Origin: Thiobacillus sp.
GTDB lineage: Bacteria > Pseudomonadota > Gammaproteobacteria > Burkholderiales > Thiobacillaceae
DNA: 9,977 nt
Assembly (NCBI GenBank): GCA_020216925.1
Contig: JAIWOL010000177.1
Location: 1 to 9,977, forward strand
Direction: 5' to 3'
Positions 1 to 7,912 of this stretch are shown in pieces (positions within the stretch are counted from its first letter, which is position 1; each line of letters begins with the position of its first letter). The notes below the pieces were generated by a model. That model did not search any database. It was not told the origin of the DNA and saw only the letters and a program-made list of their open reading frames with translations. The translations under genes and the position numbers were made by a program.

Positions 1-16
1 TGTGCTTCGTTTCCAA
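1..16 (-). CDS. istA: Possible start of the IS21 transposase gene istA (5' fragment)
   Basis: Only about five codons are visible (M-E-T-K-H), read leftward from a TTG at 16-14. The start is chosen because a near-perfect Shine-Dalgarno sequence, AAGGAGG (23-29 on the minus strand), lies 6 nt upstream of it. It also sits just inside the repeated IS terminus, where istA normally begins in IS21 elements. IstA is the DDE transposase that works with the ATPase helper IstB. So few residues cannot prove the identity, and the call depends on the terminus being correctly identified. Confidence 0.35.
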
Positions 17-18
17 CG

Positions 19-741
19 ATGGCCTCCTTGCGAACAAGGGGGGTCAATTCCTCGTGTCGCCAGGGGGTCAATTTACGGTGTCGCCTGACATGGCTCTTGG
101 GCGGGCTGCTTGCCTTGAATCTTGCGGTGGCGGGTTTCTATTATTTTGTGCCCAGCTGGCAGGCCAGGCCGTCCGAATCCGGTGTGCCGCTCAATGCTGA
201 TCGATTGAACCTGAAGACCCAGCCGAAAGGGCTGGAAGCGGCGCCGGTATCGGCGGCGCCGAAGGACGCGGCACCCGCCGCCCTGTGTGTGGAATGGCGC
301 GGCCTGGCTCTCGACGAATTCGCTCAGGTCCGGGAGCAGCTGAAAGCGCTTGCCGCGTCGCGGCCCATGTCGTTCACCGAAATTCCGACCAATACGCGGT
401 ATTGGGTGATTTTTCCGCCTTTGCCCAGCGCCCCGTCAGCCAATGAGAAGCTCAGGGAGCTGATCGCCGTCGGCGTCCAGGATGCCTTCGTCGTCAAGGA
501 CGGGCCCTGGCGTCACGCGCTTTCGTTGGGGCTGTACGCCAATGGCCAGGCTGCGGAACGCCGCATCGATGAACTGGAGGCCAAGGGGGTGCTGGGGACC
601 CGGGTCGAACTGGTCCCCCGGAAGGGCACCGATTTCTACTTTGTGGTGAAAAGCCAGGATCAGGATGTGCTGAAGAGTTTGTCCGGCATCAAGCAGCCCT
701 ATCCGAACAGTCGACAGTCACGAGTGGCCTGCCCTTCATAG
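19..741 (+). CDS. SPOR-domain membrane protein with an IS-derived N-terminus
   Basis: The 240-residue frame has one hydrophobic segment at about residues 25-43 ([19 protein letters not shown]), a Pro/Ala-rich linker, a conserved-looking Cys90, and a C-terminal SPOR-like domain at about 127-200 (YWVIFPPLP... followed by a [12 protein letters not shown] helix). SPOR domains bind denuded peptidoglycan glycans, usually at the septum. A short membrane-anchored form of this type commonly follows birA-coaX in betaproteobacteria. Residues 1-24 are encoded by the IS terminus (19-90), and native sequence seems to begin at the Trp codon at 91. The native start codon and perhaps one or two residues were therefore probably lost. 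No Shine-Dalgarno sequence precedes the ATG at 19, and the in-frame TTG at 97 also lacks one, so the gene may be poorly expressed or dead. The stop overlaps convergent ubiA by 6 bp. Confidence 0.7.
   Translation: MASLRTRGVNSSCRQGVNLRCRLTWLLGGLLALNLAVAGFYYFVPSWQARPSESGVPLNADRLNLKTQPKGLEAAPVSAAPKDAAPAALCVEWRGLALDEFAQVREQLKALAASRPMSFTEIPTNTRYWVIFPPLPSAPSANEKLRELIAVGVQDAFVVKDGPWRHALSLGLYANGQAAERRIDELEAKGVLGTRVELVPRKGTDFYFVVKSQDQDVLKSLSGIKQPYPNSRQSRVACPS
39..85. repeat. Two 23-bp direct repeats of the IS terminus
   Basis: The copies lie at 39-61 and 63-85, so the period is 24 bp. They agree at 19 of 23 positions. The first 11 bases (GGGGGTCAATT) and the last 8 (GTGTCGCC) are identical, and the differences are confined to the four central bases. 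The outer copy ends 5 bp from the inferred element tip at 90. They are probably transposase-binding repeats. Confidence 0.75.
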
Positions 742-1593
742 ATAGCTCAGCAGGATGCCGGCGAAGATTGCTGCGCCAAACCAGACGTTGTGCATAAACG
801 CGCGAAAACATGCGCGTGGCTCGCGCGCGCGGATCAGACGCAGATGGTAGATGGCAATGGCGGCCGCAACGCCCAGCCCCAGATAGAACGGCCAGTGAAT
901 GCCGCGAGACCATCCCGTCCACGCCAGCAAACCGAGGGTGGCGGCATAGCAGCATGCTATCGCTGTCAGGTCGTGACGCCCGAAGGTGATGGCCGAGGTT
1001 TTGATGCCGATTTTCAGATCGTCTTCGCGGTCGACCATGGCGTATTCCGTGTCATAGGCGATCGCCCAGAAAACATTTGCAAGCAGCAGCAGCCAGGCCT
1101 CCAGCGGGACCTCGCCCCACAGCGCGGCATAGCTCATGGGAATGCCAAAGCCGAATGCAATGCCGAGATAAGCCTGCGGAAGCGCAAAAAAGCGTTTCGT
1201 GAAGGGATAGCTTGCGGCCAGAAAAAGCGCGACAACCGAGAGTTTCAGAACCAGAGGGTCGAGCGGCAGAATCAACAGAAACGCCAGCAGGGCCAGACCA
1301 GCCGCCAGCATCAGGGCTTCTCTTGGGGCCACCGTTCCGGCAGCCAGAGGGCGGTGCCTGGTGCGCGCCACGTGCGGATCAAAATCGCGGTCTGCGTAGT
1401 CGTTGATCACGCAGCCGGCCGAGCGCATCAGCACCACTCCCACGATGAAGATCCACAGAATCATCCAGTCCGGACGGCCGTGGCTGGCCAGCCATTGCCC
1501 CCAGAGCGTGGGCCAGAGCAGGAGCAGGATGCCGACCGGTTTGTCCAGTCGCATCAGTTTTTCGTATTGGGTCAGGCGTTCGGTGAATGTCAT
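736..1593 (-). CDS. ubiA: 4-hydroxybenzoate polyprenyltransferase UbiA
   Basis: This integral membrane enzyme attaches the polyprenyl chain to 4-hydroxybenzoate, the second committed step of ubiquinone synthesis. With the ATG at 1593 the protein has 285 residues, typical for UbiA. The N-terminus [19 protein letters not shown] is characteristic. Both Asp-rich, Mg-diphosphate-binding motifs are present: an NDxxDxxxD-type motif at 64-72 (NDYADRDFD) and the second around D181-D192 ([12 protein letters not shown]). Hydrophobic segments fill the rest. The frame stays open to 1743, but that extension lies inside ubiC and looks unlike UbiA. The start codon overlaps the ubiC stop in an ATGA arrangement, which suggests translational coupling. 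The gene ends in a 6-bp tail-to-tail overlap with the SPOR gene, and I see no terminator there. Confidence 0.95.
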   Translation of the reverse strand: MTFTERLTQYEKLMRLDKPVGILLLLWPTLWGQWLASHGRPDWMILWIFIVGVVLMRSAGCVINDYADRDFDPHVARTRHRPLAAGTVAPREALMLAAGLALLAFLLILPLDPLVLKLSVVALFLAASYPFTKRFFALPQAYLGIAFGFGIPMSYAALWGEVPLEAWLLLLANVFWAIAYDTEYAMVDREDDLKIGIKTSAITFGRHDLTAIACCYAATLGLLAWTGWSRGIHWPFYLGLGVAAAIAIYHLRLIRAREPRACFRAFMHNVWFGAAIFAGILLSYL

Positions 1594-2123
1594 AAGGCCA
1601 CGATCGCAGGAAGAAAGACTTCGGTTACCAGCAGGGGATGCCCGTTCAGGCAGAATCGGGATCGGCGCGCCCACAGCACACGCGGGGCGTCGGGGAGTGT
1701 TTTGCCGAGTCTGCGGTGCAGCATATGCTGCGGCCGGATGCACCGATATTCCAGCGACTGGCGCTGGATGCGAGGGTTGCGGAACAGCGCCTCACCCAGC
1801 GATCGGGCGCCCAGCCGGGTGATCCCCTGCCAGCCGCCGCGCAAACCTGACAGCGGCAACACGCTATGCGCAAAAACCACGGTCGTTTCGTTGCAGACCA
1901 GCAGGACCTGGCGGACATAGGCGCGGGCGCGAGGCGGCAAGCCGAGCAGGGCGGTTTCGTCCAGATGGGGTCTGGCATGTCCCGTGACGAGCGGATGCAC
2001 ACGAAAATTCGCACATCTGGATTTGAGCCGTTGCGTCAGCGAACCGCGATCGCATAGCCAGTGGCGCAGCGGTCGCGGGACTGCAAGTGGATGAAGGGCC
2101 CAGCCCTGCCTCGAAACATGCAC
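1590..2123 (-). CDS. ubiC: Chorismate--pyruvate lyase UbiC
   Basis: UbiC is a cytoplasmic enzyme that splits chorismate into 4-hydroxybenzoate and pyruvate, supplying the substrate of UbiA encoded just downstream. The 177-residue product has the family landmarks: [13 protein letters not shown] near 21-33, the active-site Arg in YVRQVLLVC (R71, equivalent to E. coli R76), FAHSVLP, an LG..SLG.ALF block, and the C-terminal VTEVFLPA with the catalytic Glu (E168, equivalent to E155). It is slightly longer than the E. coli protein (165). The start is a GTG. It is the only start codon in this frame back to the end of recG, and it lacks a clear ribosome binding site. The stop overlaps the ubiA start. 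Confidence 0.93.
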   Translation of the reverse strand: MHVSRQGWALHPLAVPRPLRHWLCDRGSLTQRLKSRCANFRVHPLVTGHARPHLDETALLGLPPRARAYVRQVLLVCNETTVVFAHSVLPLSGLRGGWQGITRLGARSLGEALFRNPRIQRQSLEYRCIRPQHMLHRRLGKTLPDAPRVLWARRSRFCLNGHPLLVTEVFLPAIVAL

Positions 2124-2193
2124 GGTAAATATGCTGACTGCGTAATTGGAACGATTTGCGGTTTGCGGCCAGGTTGTGACCGGAACAGCCGGG

Positions 2194-2221
2194 ATTATGC
2201 CGCAGCTCAGCTCCCTGTCAG
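2194..2221 (-). promoter_or_regulatory. Candidate sigma-70 promoter for ubiC-ubiA
   Basis: On the minus strand CTGACA (2216-2221, five of six to TTGACA) is followed after 16 bp by CATAAT (2194-2199, five of six to TATAAT). The -35 box lies in the last codons of recG. Transcription would start near 2187, giving a leader of about 64 nt before the ubiC GTG. The 83-bp recG-ubiC gap is long for this otherwise compact operon, which fits an internal promoter. This is pattern matching by eye only. Confidence 0.35.
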
Positions 2222-4243
2222 CGCCTGACGTGAGCCGATCCAGCGTTCGATATGACGCGCAGCGACGTCCGGCGCATCCGAGAGACAGCGTTTTGCCCAG
2301 TCACGCGCCGTTTCGAGCAAGGCAACATCGTGTTCCAGATCCGCGAAACGCAGCATCGGCAAACCGCTCTGGCGATGGCCGAGCAGCTCGCCCGGGCCGC
2401 GCAATTGCAGATCCCGACGGGCGATCTCGAAACCGTCGGTCGATTCGTAGATGACCTTGAGCCGCGCCCGGGCTAGTTCGGACACGGGGGGCTGGTACAG
2501 CAGCACGCAGATCGATTCGCGGGAACCGCGCCCGACGCGACCGCGCAATTGATGTAATTGCGCGAGCCCCATGCGTTCGGCGTGTTCAATCACCATGAGC
2601 GCGGCATTCGGCACGTCGACCCCCACCTCGATCACTGTCGTGGCGACCAGCAGATGAATCGCGCCCGCCTGGAAAGCCGCCATCACTGCCTGCTTGTCGG
2701 CAGGCTTCATCCGGCCGTGAACCAGGCCAATGCTGAGATCCGGCAACTGCTCGCGCAATGCGGCGTAGGTGTTCTCGGCGGTCTGCAGTTGCAGCTTCTC
2801 GGATTCCTCGATCAGCGGGCACACCCAATAGGCCTGCCCGCCTGCCAGACAGGCATTGCGCACGCGCGCAAGCACTTCGTCGCGTCGCACCGCGCTGACC
2901 AGCCGGGTAGCGATCGGCGTGCGGCCTGGCGGCAAGGCGTCAATGGTCGAGACATCCAGATCGGCAAAGAAACTCATCGCCAGAGTGCGGGGAATCGGCG
3001 TGGCGCTCATCATCAACTGGTGCGGCTCCATGCCTTTTTGCATCAGCGCGAGCCGTTGGCCGACGCCAAAACGATGCTGTTCATCGACCACGACCAGCCC
3101 CAGCCGGGCGAAGCGCCCTGCTTCCTGGAACAGGGCATGCGTGCCGAACACCACATCGACTTCGCCCGCTGCGGCCGCCTGCCAGGCCGCCGTGCGCTGC
3201 GACTTGCGCTGGCTGCCCGAAATCCAGGCGCAACGCACACCCAAGGCCTCGAACTGCGACGTGAGCTTTGCCGCATGCTGCTCGGCCAATATTTCCGTGG
3301 GTGCCATGAAGGCAGCCTGATGGCGGTTTTCGACTGCTTGCAGACAGGCCAGGGCGGCAACCACGGTCTTGCCGCTGCCCACGTCGCCCTGCAACAAGCG
3401 GCGCATGGGATGCGCGGCGGCAAGATCGAGGCTGATTTCCTTCCAGGCATGTATTTGTGCCGGCGTGAGCGAAAACGGCAGGCGCGACAGGAAGTCTGCC
3501 GTGAGCCGGTGCGCGGCAGGCAGGGGCGTGGTGAGCAGGTTGTGCCGTGCGGCGCGCGCCGCGGCGAGCGAGAGTTGCTGCGCCAGCAGTTCGTCAAAGG
3601 CCAGCCGTTGCCGGGCCGGATGCCGGCGGCTTTCGACCGCGTTCGGGGCAGAATCGGCGGGGGGTTGGTGCAGCGCGCGGATGCATGCGTCAAACCCCGG
3701 CAACCCCAGCTCGTCGAGCCAGGCCTGCGGCAGCGTGTCAGCGAGTGGCGCTTGCAGCGCCCTGGCTACCAGTTTGCGCAGCGTGGCTTGCGCGAGGCCG
3801 GCCGTGGTGGGGTAGATTGGCGTGAGGCCAGCAGGCAGCGGCGTGTCGTCGCCGGCTTTTGAAAAACGTGGATGCACCATTTCCAGACCGAGGAACCCGC
3901 CGCGCACCTCGCCGACGAAACGGAAACATTCGCCTGGCTGGAACAGCTTGAGATGACTGGGGTAGAAGTTGAGGAAGCGGATACCCAGCAGCCCGCTGTC
4001 ATCTTCTACCGTCAGTGTCAACATGCGGCGCGGCCGGTGGGCAATCTTGGCGTCGCGCACGACAGCCTGCACCTGTGCCTGGGCGCCAGGCAACAGATCG
4101 TGTATAGGGGTGATCCGGGTCTCGTCTTCCCAGCGCAGCGGCAGATGCAGCACCAGGTCGGCATCGCGGAAGAGGCCCAGCCTGGCGAGTTTGGCTTGTG
4201 TTCCCGGCGAGACGGGGAAGGAAAACGGCGACGCCGCTTTCAA
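2207..4243 (-). CDS. recG: ATP-dependent DNA helicase RecG
   Basis: RecG is a superfamily 2 double-strand DNA translocase that regresses stalled forks and processes Holliday junctions and R-loops. With a TTG start at 4243 the protein has 678 residues (E. coli 693). The N-terminal wedge/OB region carries KLARLGL and LVLHLPLRWEDETR. Helicase motifs follow: Walker A GDVGSGKT (286-293), DEQHRFGVGQR (DEQH at 387-390), SATPIPRT (413 on), a TTVIEVGVDVPNA block, and QLRGRVGRG (565-573). I prefer the TTG because an upstream GAGG gives a plausible ribosome binding site and the length fits the family. The frame stays open to an ATG at 4405, with another in-frame ATG at 4372, but the added residues are Arg/Cys-rich and unlike RecG. 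The start lies inside one arm of an inverted repeat. The start is uncertain; the gene identity is not. Confidence 0.93.
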   Translation of the reverse strand: MKAASPFSFPVSPGTQAKLARLGLFRDADLVLHLPLRWEDETRITPIHDLLPGAQAQVQAVVRDAKIAHRPRRMLTLTVEDDSGLLGIRFLNFYPSHLKLFQPGECFRFVGEVRGGFLGLEMVHPRFSKAGDDTPLPAGLTPIYPTTAGLAQATLRKLVARALQAPLADTLPQAWLDELGLPGFDACIRALHQPPADSAPNAVESRRHPARQRLAFDELLAQQLSLAAARAARHNLLTTPLPAAHRLTADFLSRLPFSLTPAQIHAWKEISLDLAAAHPMRRLLQGDVGSGKTVVAALACLQAVENRHQAAFMAPTEILAEQHAAKLTSQFEALGVRCAWISGSQRKSQRTAAWQAAAAGEVDVVFGTHALFQEAGRFARLGLVVVDEQHRFGVGQRLALMQKGMEPHQLMMSATPIPRTLAMSFFADLDVSTIDALPPGRTPIATRLVSAVRRDEVLARVRNACLAGGQAYWVCPLIEESEKLQLQTAENTYAALREQLPDLSIGLVHGRMKPADKQAVMAAFQAGAIHLLVATTVIEVGVDVPNAALMVIEHAERMGLAQLHQLRGRVGRGSRESICVLLYQPPVSELARARLKVIYESTDGFEIARRDLQLRGPGELLGHRQSGLPMLRFADLEHDVALLETARDWAKRCLSDAPDVAARHIERWIGSRQALTGS

Positions 4244-4457
4244 CCTGAAAACCTCAGTTGGACGCGCCCGATGGTGCGTCCGGATGGGGGCCGGTCGCGA
4301 AGCGATGCCGCTGCCTGCCGCAGACGGCAAGGAAACGCGGCAAAGGCAGACGCGCCGCGCGCTCGCCCGCATGATGGAGGCGATCGCAGACGAGAAATCG
4401 GGCAATCATGCGCGCGTCATGAAGGTATGGGCGGTCAGCTGCGGTTTTCAGGTTCAA
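4239..4457. repeat. 219-bp segment bounded by 22-bp imperfect inverted repeats (MITE-like)
   Basis: The arms lie at 4239-4260 and 4436-4457. Read toward each other they agree at 19 of 22 positions, with an unbroken 12-bp core, AACCTGAAAACC, at 4242-4253 and its complement at 4443-4454. Similarity fades inward. The segment fills nearly the whole gap between ridA and recG, and the left arm covers the proposed recG start. No obvious target-site duplication flanks it. It could be a small non-autonomous element, a long-range hairpin in the mRNA, or coincidence. A 67-codon minus-strand frame (4457-4254) runs from arm to arm, but its product is not recognisable. Confidence 0.45.
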
Positions 4458-4464
4458 TGCCGGA

Positions 4465-4845
4465 TTATCCGAGCACCATCACGGCATCGGCCTCCACCAG
4501 CGCGCTGCGTGGCAGCGCGGCCACGCCCACCGCAGCGCGCGCCGGGTAGGGCTCGACAAAATACTGCGCCATGATTTCGCTGACCTTGGGGAAATGCGCC
4601 AGGTCGGTGAGAAAGACATTGAGCTTGACCACGTCGGCAAGCGAGCCGCCGGCGGCCGTGGCAACTGCCGCGAGGTTTCTGAACACCTGATGGATCTGCG
4701 CATCGATACCATCGACCATTTTCATGGAAGCAGGGTCCAGGCCGATCTGGCCGGAAAGATAAACCGTGTTGCCTGCGCGCACTGCCTGCGAATAGGTGCC
4801 GATGGCGGCAGGGGCGTCGGGAGTGGAAATGATGCGTTTGTTCAT
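4465..4845 (-). CDS. ridA: RidA family reactive intermediate/imine deaminase
   Basis: RidA (YjgF/YER057c/UK114) proteins are cytoplasmic trimers that hydrolyse reactive enamine/imine intermediates such as 2-aminoacrylate released by PLP enzymes. The 126-residue length is standard. Family features are visible: IGTYSQAV at 15-22, [10 protein letters not shown] at 29-38, the substrate-carboxylate-binding arginine in YPARAAVGV (R103), and the glutamate in LVEADAV (E118) proposed to activate water. These fit a catalytically competent RidA better than a divergent Rid subfamily. The gene begins 12 bp after the spoT stop, without a strong ribosome binding site, so it probably depends on the spoT transcript. 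The neighbouring genes do not point to a specific substrate. Confidence 0.93.
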   Translation of the reverse strand: MNKRIISTPDAPAAIGTYSQAVRAGNTVYLSGQIGLDPASMKMVDGIDAQIHQVFRNLAAVATAAGGSLADVVKLNVFLTDLAHFPKVSEIMAQYFVEPYPARAAVGVAALPRSALVEADAVMVLG

Positions 4846-4857
4846 GGGCGAAAATGC

Positions 4858-7074
4858 TTACTGGGATTGTGCACGGCCGTCCTTCTTGCCCTTGATGCGG
4901 AAGATGCGCACCACGTCGGGCAGCACGCGCAGACCGCGCATGACGCGTGCAAGATGCATGCGGTTCTCCACCTGTACGGTGAAGAACAGCACGGTGTAGG
5001 GGCTGCCGTCTTCTTCTTCCATCGACACGTTGCCGATGTTGGACCCCTGCTCGGCGATGGTGGCGGCCACCTTGGCGAGCACGCCGCGCTGGTTGCCGAC
5101 GATGACCTTGATCTGCACGTCGAACAAATGCCCCGGCTCGGCTTCCCATTCCACGTCCAGCCACTTGTCGGGATCGGCGCGGAAGGCGCGGATCGAGGGG
5201 CAGTCGTGGGTGTGGATGATGAGTCCGCGATCCTTGTGAATGAAGCCCAGGATGGGGTCGCCGGGAATGGGGTGGCAGCATTGCGCCAGTTCCACGGCGA
5301 TGCCCTCGGTGCCGCGAATGCTGATGGCGTGCGGATGCGCCGGCTCGCCGGTGCGGTCGCCGTGCATGTGCAGCAGCTGGTGCGCCACCACCAGCGGCAG
5401 CTTGCCGCCCAGGCCGACAGCGGTGTAGAGCTCCTGCTTCGATTGCATGCCGTAATCCTTCAGCAGGCGTTCCCACACCACGGCGTCCGCTTCCAGTTTT
5501 TCAGGATGCAGGGTCGAGAGGGCGTGGTTGAGCAGACGTTCGCCAAGCGCGACCGCTTCGGTGGCGCGCGCGGTGCGCAGGTAATTGCGTATGTGCGAGC
5601 GTGCCTTGCCGGTGACGACGAAATTGAGCCAGGCTGAATTGGGCGTGGCGTTCGACGCCGTGAGAATCTCGACGTGGTCGCCGTTGCGCAGTTGCGTGCG
5701 CAAGGGCATCAGTTCGTAGTTGATCTTCACTGCAATGCAGCGGTGGCCCACGTCGGTATGTACGGCAAAGGCGAAGTCGACAGCCGTGGCCCCGCGCGGC
5801 AAGGCCATGATCTTGCCCTTGGGGGTGAACACGTAGACCTCGTCGGGGAAGAGGTCGACCTTGATGTGTTCGAGGAATTCGGGCGAATCGCCGTGGTCGG
5901 CCTGGATGTCAAGCAGCGATTGCAGCCAGCGGTGGGTGCGCGTCTGCACGTCGGATAGCGCCGCATCCGCCGACTTGTACATCCAGTGCGAGGCAATCCC
6001 GGTTTCCGCCAGCCTGTTCATTTCCGTGGTGCGGATCTGCACCTCGATGGGCGTGCCCGACGGACCGAACAGGATGGAGTGCAGCGACTGATAGCCATTG
6101 GCCTTGGGAATGGCGATGTAGTCCTTGAACTTGCCGGGAATGGGTTTGTAGAGCGCGTGCAGCGCACCCAGCGCCAGATAGCAATGCGGCTGGTCGCGCA
6201 CCACCACGCGGAAACCGTAAATATCGAACACCTCGGAAAAGGCCAGATTCTTTTCCTGCATTTTGCGGTAGATGCTGTAAAGGTGTTTTTCGCGGCCGCT
6301 GATGGTGGCCTCGACGCTCGCCTGGGCGAGTTTTTCCTGGAGCGCGATCTTGATCTTTTCGACCAGTTCACGGCGGTTGCCGCGCGCCGCCTTCACCGCC
6401 TTGGCCAGCACCTGGTAGCGATTGGGATGCTGGTAACGGAAGCCCAGATCCTCGAGTTCCTGATACACCGAATGCAGCCCCAGGCGGTTGGCGATGGGGG
6501 CGTAGATTTCCAGGGTTTCGCTGGCGATGCGTTTGCGTTTTTCGGGCGGCATCGCGCCCATGGTGTGCATGTTGTGCAGGCGGTCGGCGAGCTTCACCAG
6601 GATTACCCGCACGTCCTGCGCCATCGCCAGCAGCATCTTGCGGAAATTTTCCGCCTGCGCCTGCTGTTCCGATTCAAAGGCCAGCTTGTCCAGCTTGGAG
6701 ACGCCTTCGACCAGCAAGGCCACGGCCTTGCCGTAGCGCGCCTCGATTTCGCTGGCGGTGGCCGGCGTGTCTTCCACCACATCGTGCAGCAATGCCGCGG
6801 CCAGGGTTTGTGCGTCGAGGTGCCAGCCGGCAAGAATGCCGGCCACCGCCAGCGGATGCGAGATGTAGGGTTCGCCGCTCTTGCGAAACTGGCCTTCGTG
6901 GGCCTGACGGCTGAATTCGTAGGCGTCTTCGATGACCTCGACATCGCTGGCCGGCAGATAGGCCAGCGCGGGGCGCAGCGCGTCGAAGGCGTGCGTCATC
7001 TCCGGCGCAGATACAGCAGGCGCCGGGGTGTCCGGAGACGATGCCTCAGGCGCGACCCCGGTTGAGGATTTCAC
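4858..7074 (-). CDS. spoT: Bifunctional (p)ppGpp synthetase/hydrolase SpoT (RelA/SpoT family)
   Basis: This enzyme makes and degrades the alarmone (p)ppGpp. In order it shows an HD hydrolase domain ([16 protein letters not shown] with H97-D98, and KLADRLHNM), a synthetase domain ([35 protein letters not shown]), TGS ([18 protein letters not shown]), the conserved CCHPIPGD (599-606) and a C-terminal ACT domain. The intact HD motif indicates working hydrolysis. The basic KFKD at 315-318 is the bifunctional (RxKD) type, unlike the acidic ExDD of monofunctional RelA, though Arg is replaced by Lys. I chose the GTG at 7074 (738 residues) because AAGG lies 6 nt upstream; it overlaps rpoZ by 29 bp. 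Alternatives are a GTG at 7101 and an ATG at 6999, which would align with the E. coli start. The Ala/Pro/Ser-rich N-terminus is dispensable-looking. Confidence 0.94.
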   Translation of the reverse strand: MKSSTGVAPEASSPDTPAPAVSAPEMTHAFDALRPALAYLPASDVEVIEDAYEFSRQAHEGQFRKSGEPYISHPLAVAGILAGWHLDAQTLAAALLHDVVEDTPATASEIEARYGKAVALLVEGVSKLDKLAFESEQQAQAENFRKMLLAMAQDVRVILVKLADRLHNMHTMGAMPPEKRKRIASETLEIYAPIANRLGLHSVYQELEDLGFRYQHPNRYQVLAKAVKAARGNRRELVEKIKIALQEKLAQASVEATISGREKHLYSIYRKMQEKNLAFSEVFDIYGFRVVVRDQPHCYLALGALHALYKPIPGKFKDYIAIPKANGYQSLHSILFGPSGTPIEVQIRTTEMNRLAETGIASHWMYKSADAALSDVQTRTHRWLQSLLDIQADHGDSPEFLEHIKVDLFPDEVYVFTPKGKIMALPRGATAVDFAFAVHTDVGHRCIAVKINYELMPLRTQLRNGDHVEILTASNATPNSAWLNFVVTGKARSHIRNYLRTARATEAVALGERLLNHALSTLHPEKLEADAVVWERLLKDYGMQSKQELYTAVGLGGKLPLVVAHQLLHMHGDRTGEPAHPHAISIRGTEGIAVELAQCCHPIPGDPILGFIHKDRGLIIHTHDCPSIRAFRADPDKWLDVEWEAEPGHLFDVQIKVIVGNQRGVLAKVAATIAEQGSNIGNVSMEEEDGSPYTVLFFTVQVENRMHLARVMRGLRVLPDVVRIFRIKGKKDGRAQSQ

Positions 7075-7249
7075 GTCCGACCTTGCCAGCGGCGATTTCA
7101 CGCAGGGCGGTGACGATGGGCTTGTCCTTCGATTCGACCATGGGCTGCGAGCCCTGGGCCAGCTGGCGCGCGCGGTAGGTGGCTGCCAGCGTGAGCTCGA
7201 ATCGGTTGGGGATCATTTCGATGCAATCGTCGACGGTGATACGTGCCAT
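7046..7249 (-). CDS. rpoZ: DNA-directed RNA polymerase omega subunit
   Basis: Omega is the small RNA polymerase subunit that chaperones beta-prime assembly. In proteobacteria it also forms part of a ppGpp-binding site. The 67 residues begin [19 protein letters not shown] and contain the conserved [11 protein letters not shown] and [16 protein letters not shown] blocks. The length is normal for betaproteobacteria, which lack the longer tail of the E. coli protein (91). Co-transcription with spoT just downstream is conserved across proteobacteria and matches the ppGpp link. The last codons overlap the preferred spoT start. The start is secure because a strong ribosome binding site precedes it. 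Confidence 0.96.
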   Translation of the reverse strand: MARITVDDCIEMIPNRFELTLAATYRARQLAQGSQPMVESKDKPIVTALREIAAGKVGREILNRGRA

Positions 7250-7255
7250 GCGGAT

Positions 7256-7261
7256 TCTCCT
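7256..7261 (-). promoter_or_regulatory. Strong ribosome binding site of rpoZ
   Basis: On the minus strand AGGAGA lies 6 nt upstream of the rpoZ ATG at 7249, in the 20-bp gap after gmk. It is the clearest Shine-Dalgarno sequence of the minus-strand operon; most other genes here have weak or no visible sites. Confidence 0.7.
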
Positions 7262-7269
7262 GCGAGGAT

Positions 7270-7896
7270 TCAGTTGCGGCGGAAGGCTTCGAACAGCGAG
7301 GCATGCTGCCTGAGCTGGCGCGAGCCTTCGAGACGGATGCTGCGGGTGACCGCGATCAGGTCGGCAAGCGCGTGATCGAAGTCATCGTTGATGATTATAT
7401 AGTCGAACGCCCCGGCATGAGAGACATCGTCTGCGGCGGCGGCCAGCCGTCGTTCGATCACGTCATCGCTGTCCTGGCCGCGCCCCTTGAGGCGGGTGCG
7501 CAGGGCGTTGAACGACGGTGGCAGGATGAATATCGAGCGCGAATCCGGGAAATGCTGCCGCACCTGCGCGGCCCCCTGCCAGTCGATTTCCAGCAGCACG
7601 TCGTGGCCGGCATGCAGGTCCTGCGCAATGCTGCCCTTCGACGTGCCATAGAAATTGCCGTAGACCTCGGCGTGTTCGAGGAACTCGCTTTCTGCCAGCA
7701 TGTGCTGGAAGCGGTCGCGCTGCACGAAATGGTAGTCGCGGCCGTCGGTTTCACCCGGACGCGGCGCGCGCGTGGTGAAAGAGATAGACAGGCGAATCGC
7801 CGGATCGGCCTTGAGAAGCGCCTTGACGAGACTGGTCTTGCCCGCGCCGGAGGGGGCGGAAACGATGTAAAGCACGCCGATGCGGTTTGCGCTCAT
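7270..7896 (-). CDS. gmk: Guanylate kinase
   Basis: Guanylate kinase phosphorylates GMP (and dGMP) to GDP with ATP, feeding GTP and ultimately (p)ppGpp synthesis. The 208 residues match the usual length. The P-loop [10 protein letters not shown] is at 13-22, and the GMP-binding region follows with [13 protein letters not shown] (38-50), GRDYHFV, and [16 protein letters not shown] (72-87). The lid/LID-proximal block [15 protein letters not shown] and the C-terminal [12 protein letters not shown] region are also recognisable. The gene starts 16 bp after yicC and stops 20 bp before rpoZ, so it sits inside the operon. The ATG at 7896 gives the expected short lead before the P-loop. Confidence 0.96.
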   Translation of the reverse strand: MSANRIGVLYIVSAPSGAGKTSLVKALLKADPAIRLSISFTTRAPRPGETDGRDYHFVQRDRFQHMLAESEFLEHAEVYGNFYGTSKGSIAQDLHAGHDVLLEIDWQGAAQVRQHFPDSRSIFILPPSFNALRTRLKGRGQDSDDVIERRLAAAADDVSHAGAFDYIIINDDFDHALADLIAVTRSIRLEGSRQLRQHASLFEAFRRN

Positions 7897-7912
7897 GAGA
7901 AAAGTCCGGGAG

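Larger units (their letters stand above)
1..90 (-). mobile_element. Left terminus of an IS21-family insertion sequence (partial)
   Basis: The segment ends in CTGACA at 85-90, so read on the minus strand it begins TGTCAG, matching the TG...CA ends of IS21-family elements. Just inside lie two direct repeats, each starting GGGGGTCAATT and ending GTGTCGCC. Repeated terminal motifs of this kind are known in IS21 elements, where they are thought to bind the transposase. Further inside, on the minus strand, is a strong ribosome binding site (AAGGAGG, 23-29) facing out of the window, consistent with the start of istA. The assignment rests on recalled family features, without a database match. The rest of the element, its second end and any target duplication lie outside the window. 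Confidence 0.6.

Noticed and set aside
85..113. Outward -35 box (CTGACA) at the IS tip that might drive the SPOR gene
   Set aside because: The hexamer is good, but no -10-like sequence occurs 15-19 bp downstream in the GC-rich start of the gene, so no hybrid promoter can be claimed.
689..955. 88-codon minus-strand frame across the ubiA/SPOR junction
   Set aside because: It overlaps the 3' ends of both real genes in another frame and has no recognisable product.
2558..3862. 434-codon plus-strand open frame opposite recG
   Set aside because: It lies entirely antisense to recG helicase motifs. Its His/Arg/Gln-rich product is typical of antisense translation in high-GC genes. The same applies to the long plus frames at 790-1920, 4594-5637 and 5986-7065.
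4254..4457. 67-codon minus-strand frame between the inverted-repeat arms
   Set aside because: It has a TTG start, no ribosome binding site, an Arg/His-rich product with no recognisable domain, and overlaps the other open frame upstream of recG. It is not supported as a gene.
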